A stretch of 64,000 bases of DNA from assembly GCF_007971225.1 (NCBI RefSeq), contig NZ_CP042435.1, positions 1,054,001 through 1,118,000 on the forward strand, given 5' to 3'. The first letter of the stretch is position 1. Every line of letters starts with the position of its first letter. This document shows positions 58,056 through 64,000 of the stretch, piece by piece. Below the pieces are notes generated by a model. It saw nothing but the letters and a program-made list of their open reading frames with translations. It was not told where the DNA came from and searched no databases. The translations under genes and the position numbers were made by a program. The stretch comes from Panacibacter ginsenosidivorans (GTDB taxonomy: Bacteria > Bacteroidota > Bacteroidia > Chitinophagales > Chitinophagaceae).

Positions 58056-60293
58056 ATGAAAACAAATATCAATCGCCGCAATTTTATAAAGATTGGTTCT
58101 GCTGCAGGCGGAGGTTTAATGCTTGCATTTTTATTGCCAGAAGCGGGTTGTAACAGCAACAGTAATTCTGCAGCTGCCGCAGCATGTGATCCATTACAAC
58201 CATCAGCTTATCTGAAAATAGAATCAACGGGTGACATTACCATTTGCTTTGCAAGACAAGAAATGGGACAAGGTGTAAATACATCTTTGCCAATGATCGT
58301 TGCGGAAGAACTTGATGCGGACTGGAATAAAGTGAAAACTGAAATAATGAGTTTTGATGCAAAAATTGAACGTGCAGATAAACCTGCATTTGGTGGATAT
58401 TTTACAACCGGCGGCAGTCAGAGTGTAATTACTGACTGGAATGAAATGCGCCGTGTTGGCGCAGCGGCAAAAGCAATGCTGGTAAAGGCAGCAGCCGATA
58501 AATGGAAAATCCCTGAAAGCCAGTGCAGCACAGCAAATGGCGCAGTAACAAACAAAAATAATAATGCCTCTTTGAGTTATGGAGAACTGGTTTGTGACGC
58601 CATAAAATTGCCGGTACCAAAAGATGTAAAACTAAAAGACCCCAAAGATTTTACATTAGTCGGCAAAGCATTACCAAAGAAAAATTTAAAAACAATTCTT
58701 ACCGGCAATGCTAAGTATGGCATTGATGTAAAAGTGCCGGGCATGGTGTATGCAGTAGTGGAACGTTGCCCTGTACTTGGAGGTAGAGTAAAATCGGTTG
58801 ATGATAGTGCATGTAAACAGGTTAACGGTTTTGTTAAAACTATTCAGTTTGAAGGAACGTCTGCACCAATGAATTTACATGCGGGTGTTGCTGTAATTGC
58901 ATCCAATGTATGGAGCGCAATGAAAGCAAGAAATGTTTTGAAAGTTGTTTGGGATGAAGGCAATAAAAATCATGAATCAACAGATGAACTGTTTGCAAAA
59001 TTTGAAAGCAGGAGTAAACAAAAACCTGCTAATGAAATTTATACAAAAGGAGATGCAGCAAAAGCAAATAACCCCGTTGGCAATATGCTTGAATCAGCAT
59101 ACGCTGCGCCATTTCTCGCACACGGTACAATGGAACCGGTGAATATGGTTGCTTCAGTAAAAAAAGATTCGTGTGAAGTGTGGGGCGGCAGTCAGTGGCC
59201 GGAATTTCCAGTGCCGGAGATTGCAAAAGAACTGGGCATAGATGCTAAGAATATAAAAATAAATCTAGCTTACATAGGCGGTGGTTTTGGAAGAAGATTG
59301 TTTTACGATTACATACTTGAAGCTGTTAAGATTGCAAAGCAGCATGAAGCACCTGTCAAAGTGATCTGGGACAGGGTTGATGACATTCGTAACGATGCTT
59401 ATCGGCCGGCAAACTATCACCGCATGAAAGCATCCTGGAGCAATGATGGCAAAATGCTTACATGGCAACATCATGTATTGAGCACTTCAGTTAATGTAAT
59501 GCTCGAAGGCCCTGAAACAAAAAACCCTGCTGAAATTCTTGGTGGTGCATCATCTGATTTTTGGTACGATGTACCGAATGTGCATACAGCTTATTCGCAT
59601 GTTGATTTTAATTTAAATCGCGGATGGGTGCGTGCAGTGGAAATATGCATGAATGTTTTTCCTATCGAGTCTTTTATTGATGAAGTAGCTTTGAAGATGA
59701 AAAAAGATCCGTTACAATTCAGGCTGGACCTGCTTTCTACAATGCCAAAGAGGACAGACCAGGGTCTTAACCAGGATCCGAAACGTGTTGCTGCTGTATT
59801 AGAACTTGCTGCTGAAAAAATTGGTTACAGTAGTCCCAGGCAAGCCAATCATTATATTGGTCTTGCAACACATGCTTTTGCTTTTTGCCCGTCATACGCG
59901 GCGCATGCAATAGAAATTGAAATGGTTGGACCAAAAAAATTCAGGATCATAAAAGTAATTGCAGCTGTTGATTGCGGCATCGTAGTAAATCCTGATGGTA
60001 TGAAAAACCAGATAGAAGGTGGTCTTGCATTTGCGTTATCGCAGGCTTTGAAAGGTGAGATAACTGTAAAGAATAGTCGTGTGGAGCAGGATAGTTTTTT
60101 CAATTATAATCCTTTACGTTTCAACGAAATGCCTGATATAGAAGTGCACTATATTCAAAGCAATGAAACACCCGGTGGTATTGGTGAAGTAGGTTTGCCT
60201 ACCGTTGCACCCGCTCTTTGCAATGCATTGGCAGCAGCGGGTTCCAGGCCATACAGGTTGCCCATAAAGAAAGATGGCTTTGAGTGGGTGTAA
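58056..60293 (+). CDS. Molybdopterin-binding subunit of a molybdenum hydroxylase (IorB-like)
   Basis: 745 residues with an N-terminal twin-arginine-like signal (INRRNFIKIGSAAGGG, then a hydrophobic stretch and a lipobox-like AGC), so it is probably exported folded and perhaps lipid-anchored. Aldehyde oxidase/xanthine dehydrogenase blocks include ARQEMGQGVNTSLPMIV, a repeated TMEPVNMVA region, IGGGFGRRLFYDY and a C-terminal IGEVGLPTVAPALCNALAA. It hydroxylates an aromatic N-heterocycle or aldehyde with water; the substrate is unknown. It works with the 2Fe-2S protein encoded upstream. Confidence 0.88.
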   Translation: MKTNINRRNFIKIGSAAGGGLMLAFLLPEAGCNSNSNSAAAAACDPLQPSAYLKIESTGDITICFARQEMGQGVNTSLPMIVAEELDADWNKVKTEIMSFDAKIERADKPAFGGYFTTGGSQSVITDWNEMRRVGAAAKAMLVKAAADKWKIPESQCSTANGAVTNKNNNASLSYGELVCDAIKLPVPKDVKLKDPKDFTLVGKALPKKNLKTILTGNAKYGIDVKVPGMVYAVVERCPVLGGRVKSVDDSACKQVNGFVKTIQFEGTSAPMNLHAGVAVIASNVWSAMKARNVLKVVWDEGNKNHESTDELFAKFESRSKQKPANEIYTKGDAAKANNPVGNMLESAYAAPFLAHGTMEPVNMVASVKKDSCEVWGGSQWPEFPVPEIAKELGIDAKNIKINLAYIGGGFGRRLFYDYILEAVKIAKQHEAPVKVIWDRVDDIRNDAYRPANYHRMKASWSNDGKMLTWQHHVLSTSVNVMLEGPETKNPAEILGGASSDFWYDVPNVHTAYSHVDFNLNRGWVRAVEICMNVFPIESFIDEVALKMKKDPLQFRLDLLSTMPKRTDQGLNQDPKRVAAVLELAAEKIGYSSPRQANHYIGLATHAFAFCPSYAAHAIEIEMVGPKKFRIIKVIAAVDCGIVVNPDGMKNQIEGGLAFALSQALKGEITVKNSRVEQDSFFNYNPLRFNEMPDIEVHYIQSNETPGGIGEVGLPTVAPALCNALAAAGSRPYRLPIKKDGFEWV

Positions 60294-60334
60294 TTTTTTT
60301 GAACCGGGCTTTTTGAATTTCTATTCAGCTTTTC

Positions 60335-60397
60335 TTGCGTCGCACTCTTGTACTTTCTGTTCATCAATGAACAGAAAGTACAAGTGAGTGACACAAC
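60335..60397. repeat. Near-perfect A/B hairpin unit
   Basis: CTTGTACTTTCTGTTCAT (60347-60364) pairs perfectly with ATGAACAGAAAGTACAAG (60367-60384) around a two-base loop. The outer parts TTGCGTCGCACT (60335-60346) and TGAGTGACACAA (60385-60396) are the A and B cores and pair with mismatches. This is the most complete example of an A arm and a B arm joined as one unit. Confidence 0.85.
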
Positions 60398-60547
60398 CAA
60401 AGTATCATAACATTTTTGATGTTGGTAACACAAATATTTTCATTTTCTGCAATATCATTTTTCAGGACATAAAAAGATAGCTTCAATTAAGAAGTATTTA
60501 ATTCATTCTTTGCGGTTTTTGTATTTTTTTTGCGTAAAACCCAAACA

Positions 60548-61552
60548 ATGAAAAAAACCTGTAACCCTTTTAGCAGGCTTCCGATCCTTATAGTAATTCT
60601 CCTGCTGTTTACACTGGTTCAAAGCTGTAAAAAAGATGATACCGATACTCCTGCAAACAAAGTACCTGTTGCAGATGCAGGCACAGCTGCAGAAATACCA
60701 GTTGGTGAAGAAACTTTTACACTATCCGGTACCGGAACAGATGCAGATGGAACGATAACTGCTTATTTATGGAGCCAGGTTTCCGGGCCAAATCATGCAA
60801 TTATAACGAACCCTGGTTCAACATCAACAGATGTAAAATATTTTGAGCCTGGTACATACCTGTTCCAGTTAATGGTTACTGATGATGATGGCGCTACTGG
60901 CGTAGATACAGTGTCAATCATTGTGCTGGCACCTGTTTGTACAGAAACCGGCAGATGGATTGGCACCTACGCAACAGAAAATGAAACACCTGTAATTGTT
61001 ACAGATGATACTTTTATAAAAGATGGCATAGCGCAGTTAACAAACAGCCCATGGAGCTATTTTTTCTGCTCTATGCAATTAGAAATTCCTTCGTGCAGGG
61101 TTATTGATGCAGATTCTGTAAGGCTTGAAGTAAGTTTAAAAAATCCTTCAACTGGTGTACATGCCATTACAGACTATGATGCAGGACTGTGGCTTCAGGG
61201 TAGCGCTGATACTGCTGTAGCACAATATATTGGTTACAGGCCTGAGTTTACAAAGTTCGGACTTATGGGTGCTGGCTTTTACACTACCTCTGACCTGTTA
61301 TATGTTTTTGAAAATTGGACAACCGTTACACTTGAAGCAAATAACGGTGTACTTACTACTAAAAGAGATGGCGTAATAACACAGACAACTTCTTACAGTG
61401 GCCATACCATAGGACAACTGAAACACATAAATATTTCGTTCAAAGGATCAGGAAGTATAGACTGGGTAAAACTATATAGCAGTAACTCTAATAAATTATT
61501 AATGCAGGAAGATTTTAATACCAATGGAGCATCTAACGTTCACTGGTATTAA
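60548..61552 (+). CDS. PKD-domain lipoprotein
   Basis: 334 residues from the start at 60548 (MKKTCNPFSRLPILIVILLL); the ATG at 60530 would add six. The lipobox is TLVQSCKKD. A PKD/REJ-like domain lies at about 38-125 (PVADAGTAAEIPVGEETFTLSGTGTDADGT in sequence, then DVKYFEPGTYLFQLMVTDDDGATG). The C-terminal 200 residues look like a concanavalin/laminin-G-like sandwich (WIGTYATENETPVIVTDD, GSIDWVKLYSS). It is probably outer-membrane lipid-anchored. It ends at a strong bidirectional terminator. The ligand is unknown. Confidence 0.78.
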   Translation: MKKTCNPFSRLPILIVILLLFTLVQSCKKDDTDTPANKVPVADAGTAAEIPVGEETFTLSGTGTDADGTITAYLWSQVSGPNHAIITNPGSTSTDVKYFEPGTYLFQLMVTDDDGATGVDTVSIIVLAPVCTETGRWIGTYATENETPVIVTDDTFIKDGIAQLTNSPWSYFFCSMQLEIPSCRVIDADSVRLEVSLKNPSTGVHAITDYDAGLWLQGSADTAVAQYIGYRPEFTKFGLMGAGFYTTSDLLYVFENWTTVTLEANNGVLTTKRDGVITQTTSYSGHTIGQLKHINISFKGSGSIDWVKLYSSNSNKLLMQEDFNTNGASNVHWY

Positions 61553-61570
61553 GCTTATAAACAAAAATAA

Positions 61571-61605
61571 AAATGCCTGTTACTTTTATAACAGGCATTT
61601 TTATT
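61571..61605. terminator. Bidirectional terminator
   Basis: AAATGCCTGTTA (61571-61582) pairs perfectly with TAACAGGCATTT (61589-61600). T runs follow on the plus strand, and A runs before give U runs on the minus strand. It separates convergent genes. Confidence 0.85.
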
Positions 61606-61633
61606 TTATGCAGGAATAATAAATTAATTAATA

Positions 61634-61861
61634 TTAGTCGCCCTCTTTCTTCATGCCTTTAAATAGTGCAAACAAAGCCATTGCATGACCATGACCTAAT
61701 TCAAAATCATCTTTTAGCCATTGTACAATTTCCCCGGCTTTAACGCTTTCGACAAGTTTTCCCTTTTTTAGAAATCCTTTTTTCTCCGCCAGCTTTTTGA
61801 AATCGGCAGGAGTTTTTCCTGTTTTTTTCTGTATGTTATCGAGATAAGCCTGGAATGACAT
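61634..61861 (-). CDS. DUF4287-family small protein
   Basis: 75 residues: MSFQAYLDNIQKKTGKTPAD, then FKKLAEKKGF, KAGEIVQWLKDDFELGHGHAMALFALFKG. This is the DUF4287 pattern of a small helical protein that also occurs as the N-terminal part of DUF5655 proteins. It is soluble and cytoplasmic. The function is unknown. It is a single gene between two convergent or divergent surface-protein genes. Confidence 0.85.
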   Translation of the reverse strand: MSFQAYLDNIQKKTGKTPADFKKLAEKKGFLKKGKLVESVKAGEIVQWLKDDFELGHGHAMALFALFKGMKKEGD

Positions 61862-61998
61862 AAGATTAATTTTATTGATTTAAAAATAGCAGTAAGATAG
61901 TATATGTAATAATAATTTATATGCAAAAAAGCATTTTTTAAGATCGGGTATTATTAGAATTAAATGATAAAACAAAAATGCAGGATAAAGAACAGAAC

Positions 61999-62018
61999 GT
62001 ACAAGTGAGTGACACAAC
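61999..62018 (+). repeat. Type B intergenic repeat
   Basis: An exact type B core followed by TAAAGTATAATAGTAGTACG and TGCCTGCAACATAAATATT. It lies 3' (minus strand) of the CHU_C-type gene. Confidence 0.75.
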
Positions 62019-62068
62019 TAAAGTATAATAGTAGTACGAATGCCTGCAACATAAATATTCACGCAAGA

Positions 62069-63667
62069 TCATCTAATAAGTACAACAGAGCCTTTAGTTG
62101 CTTTTCTTACGCCTGATATAATGCTATACTGCATAAAATAAACATACGCATCAGGTGATAATTTATTTCCCTTATAAGTACCATCCCAGCCTTTGTTCAC
62201 ATCTTTTGTTTCAAATATTTTTTGCCCCCATTTATTGAAGATCATAAACTCAAACGCAGATACATTGCAATTAAACCTTGGCCTGAACAGATCATTCATT
62301 CCATCTCCGTTTGGCGTAAAAGCTGTTGGCATATGCGCTTCACAACCGGAACAATTTGTTTTTCTAACATTGGCATTAAAAGTTTTTTGACAACCTGTTG
62401 CATCACTGGCAACAATAGTATAACTGCCTTCTTTTGTAATATTAACAACAGAACTTATTAAGCCATTAATGTTATACGTTATGCCATCAAATGCAGGTGA
62501 AAGTATTATTGAATTATTTTCAGTGCAGAATATAGTATCAGCGGGTATTTTTATTTCGCTTAGTTTACTTGCGGTTATAAGGAAAGGTTCAGAAATAATA
62601 CACTTATAACTGGTATTGATGGTGACATTATAATAACTCTTCCCCGTATCAATTATAACATTATAAATACTATCTGTTGCGCCTTTTATAGCAATGCTAT
62701 CTTTATACCATTGGTAAGAAGCGTTTTCATAAACAGGCGCTATAAGTATGGGATGATCGGTGCACGAGCTGCCTGCTTTTACATGAATATATTCAAACGG
62801 AAAATCCTTTGTGGGCAACAAATGCAGGTCATCAAGATAATACTGGTGGTAATCCAAAAATGTAGTGCTGTCTGTAAGATCAATAATGGGTTTAAGTACA
62901 GAGCAATCAGAACCTATCTCTATTACATTTATTGCAGAAGGAATTGTAAGATTAACTTTCCCCTGCACCCATTGTCCGTTACTGTACATTGTTGTATTAC
63001 CCAGTAAGATCCATCCGGGATAATTAGACGGGCAACCATTACCTGAAACAAACGGCTTACCAAAAGGAACAGCATTGCAATCTGCATTCCCAAAAACAGC
63101 TACGGTAAAAGGATATATAACACCGGTATAATTATCCCACGAACGAAATCTTCCTGCATAAAAACTTAACGTATAACTTTCGCCAACTGTAAGTGGCGCT
63201 TCCAAACATTGGCCTACATATCCCTTAACCATTTCATTTTCCGGCTTTGCGGGATTAATATAGGCCCCTTTGTAAATGGAAATAAATCCATTCCCATCGG
63301 GTAAGGGCCTTGCCGGTGGCATATACAGCATGATCTGCTGAGAATCATACTGACATTGAAAATTATGAAAGAAGTAGGCTTCATTGATATTGGTGTAAGA
63401 ACCAAATCTCCAATAATCTGCAATATTATTATCCGTGGTGTATAAATAATTTACCGGGCAATGATCATATAATTCAAAAGAAGCATTCTGCAATAAATTA
63501 CCTGTTACAGTAAAGTGGCATTGACAATCCGGATCCTGCAGGTCTGTAAGTTTATCACCGTCATCATCTATACCATTGTTACAAATTTCCTGGGCATTAC
63601 TATTATAAGATAACAGCAAACACACAATCAGGGCACATAAGTATATAAGTTTGTACGGTCTTAACAT
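62069..63667 (-). CDS. Gliding-motility-type (CHU_C) surface protein
   Basis: 532 residues with a signal peptide (1 to about 25, ending NSNAQ). The mature start NGIDDDGDKLTDLQDPDC is a calcium-binding-like Asp-rich motif. A carbohydrate-binding-like sandwich follows (LLQNASFELYDHCP). The C-terminus is the gliding motility-associated/type B T9SS sorting domain (MPTAFTPNGDGMNDLFRPRF, FNKWGQKIFETKDVNKGWDG, DAYVYFMQYSIISG). It is predicted to be exported and surface-attached. It is a single gene with 65 bases of 5' region visible before a longer repeat-bearing intergenic stretch. Confidence 0.88.
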   Translation of the reverse strand: MLRPYKLIYLCALIVCLLLSYNSNAQEICNNGIDDDGDKLTDLQDPDCQCHFTVTGNLLQNASFELYDHCPVNYLYTTDNNIADYWRFGSYTNINEAYFFHNFQCQYDSQQIMLYMPPARPLPDGNGFISIYKGAYINPAKPENEMVKGYVGQCLEAPLTVGESYTLSFYAGRFRSWDNYTGVIYPFTVAVFGNADCNAVPFGKPFVSGNGCPSNYPGWILLGNTTMYSNGQWVQGKVNLTIPSAINVIEIGSDCSVLKPIIDLTDSTTFLDYHQYYLDDLHLLPTKDFPFEYIHVKAGSSCTDHPILIAPVYENASYQWYKDSIAIKGATDSIYNVIIDTGKSYYNVTINTSYKCIISEPFLITASKLSEIKIPADTIFCTENNSIILSPAFDGITYNINGLISSVVNITKEGSYTIVASDATGCQKTFNANVRKTNCSGCEAHMPTAFTPNGDGMNDLFRPRFNCNVSAFEFMIFNKWGQKIFETKDVNKGWDGTYKGNKLSPDAYVYFMQYSIISGVRKATKGSVVLIR

Positions 63668-63773
63668 AAGCGAGAAAAATCACACTACCGTTATAGTGTC
63701 TTGTCATTAATAAGCGTTCTGTAAAACTATCTTTTATTTAAATACCAACTGCAGATCATCATGGCATCGTCCC

Positions 63774-63843
63774 TTGGGTTCGCAAATCGACGAAGGAGAT
63801 TCGCAAACGCAAAAATAAAATAACAAATAAGTGAGCAATCACT
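63774..63843. repeat. Type C repeat, copy 2
   Basis: TTGGGTTCGCAAATCGACGA, then GGAGATTCGCAAACGC and, after an A-rich stretch, GTGAGCAATCAC. The layout matches 14947-15010 (GCAAACCGACGAATGAGG, then GTGGGCAATCAC). Confidence 0.5.
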
Positions 63844-63969
63844 TTATCAATATATCTTTTGGCGTCAGTTTATAAACGTTTGAAATAAAATTTCGTTCAA
63901 TTTCTTATCTCAACATTCCTGTTTCATACCTGAAGTTTATTGCAGTTATGGCTTATTAAATTACTGAAA

Positions 63970-63989
63970 GTACAAGAGTGCGACGCAAC
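63970..63989 (+). repeat. Type A intergenic repeat
   Basis: An exact type A core, GTACAAGAGTGCGACGCAAC, followed by GATGCT as at 57965. Confidence 0.7.
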
Positions 63990-64000
63990 GATGCTGAATT

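Larger units (their letters stand above)
63668..64000. other. 333-base terminal intergenic region with two repeats
   Basis: It holds a type C repeat (63774-63843) and an exact type A repeat (63970-63989). No gene is seen before the window ends. Confidence 0.5.

Noticed and set aside
1-64000. CRISPR array from the frequent short repeats
   Set aside because: Copies are dispersed over tens of kilobases in both orientations with no regular spacers, and no cas gene is present.
1-64000. tRNA or rRNA genes
   Set aside because: No T-loop (GGTTCGAAT-type) with paired arms outside coding regions and no rRNA-like stretch was found; short or unusual RNAs could be missed by eye.

Overview
The window looks like a chromosomal segment of a Bacteroidota bacterium, most likely family Chitinophagaceae or a close relative. 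The grounds are the type IX secretion (T9SS) C-terminal sorting domains, a gliding-motility-type (CHU_C-like) C-terminus, SprB-like and choice-of-anchor L repeats, a GH97 glycosidase, a DUF5686 outer-membrane-type protein, HisKA_3 and TPR histidine kinases, the futalosine menaquinone genes mqnB and mqnD, and a low GC content by eye. I saw no rRNA, tRNA, transposase, phage core gene or CRISPR array. Family names come from reading the proteins; no database search was run.

Layout. 0-10.5 kb: acetyltransferase, secreted metallopeptidase, aquaporin plus VOC protein, methyltransferase, DUF5686 protein, class IV aminotransferase, and a three-gene two-component operon. 10.5-19.1 kb: a small unknown protein, two tandem PepSY/BLIP-like secreted proteins, photolyase, a lipoprotein, mqnB and mqnD, and a GH97 enzyme. 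19.2-31.1 kb is the most accessory-looking part. It holds a two-gene NYN-nuclease/NACHT-NTPase unit, a truncated-looking membrane protein, a PKD lipoprotein, an orphan PycTM (DUF5706)-like membrane protein, a group of small stress-type genes with cardiolipin synthase, and a histidine kinase with an ethylene-receptor-like membrane domain. This stretch also holds two families of long imperfect palindromes. 31.3-45 kb: DUF2945 protein, large T9SS cargo proteins, VTT/DedA protein, esterase, SDR, sigma/anti-sigma pair, JmjC-like protein and an FG-GAP protein with a heme motif. 45-49 kb: a sulfatase-fold protein lacking the usual catalytic Cys/Ser, and a cytochrome c plus PQQ dehydrogenase pair. 49-57 kb: two TPR histidine kinases, a LuxR-type regulator, and two tandem surface proteins with a phage-tail-type (S74) chaperone domain. 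57-64 kb: a two-subunit molybdenum hydroxylase, a PKD lipoprotein, a DUF4287 protein and a CHU_C-type surface protein.

The most striking unexplained feature is a dispersed intergenic repeat present about 30 times. It has two related core forms: A (GTACAAGAGTGCGACGCAAC) and B (GTACAAGTGAGTGACACAAC). Four intergenic regions hold an A core and a B core facing each other as an inverted pair, one of them (60335-60397) an almost perfect hairpin. The other copies look like single arms of such units. A second unexpected regulatory signal is the palindrome TACCAA-NN-TTGGTA followed by ATTGA. It overlaps the predicted -33 element of both the 51.7 kb kinase operon and the 54.6 kb S74-protein pair, which suggests that one response regulator controls both.
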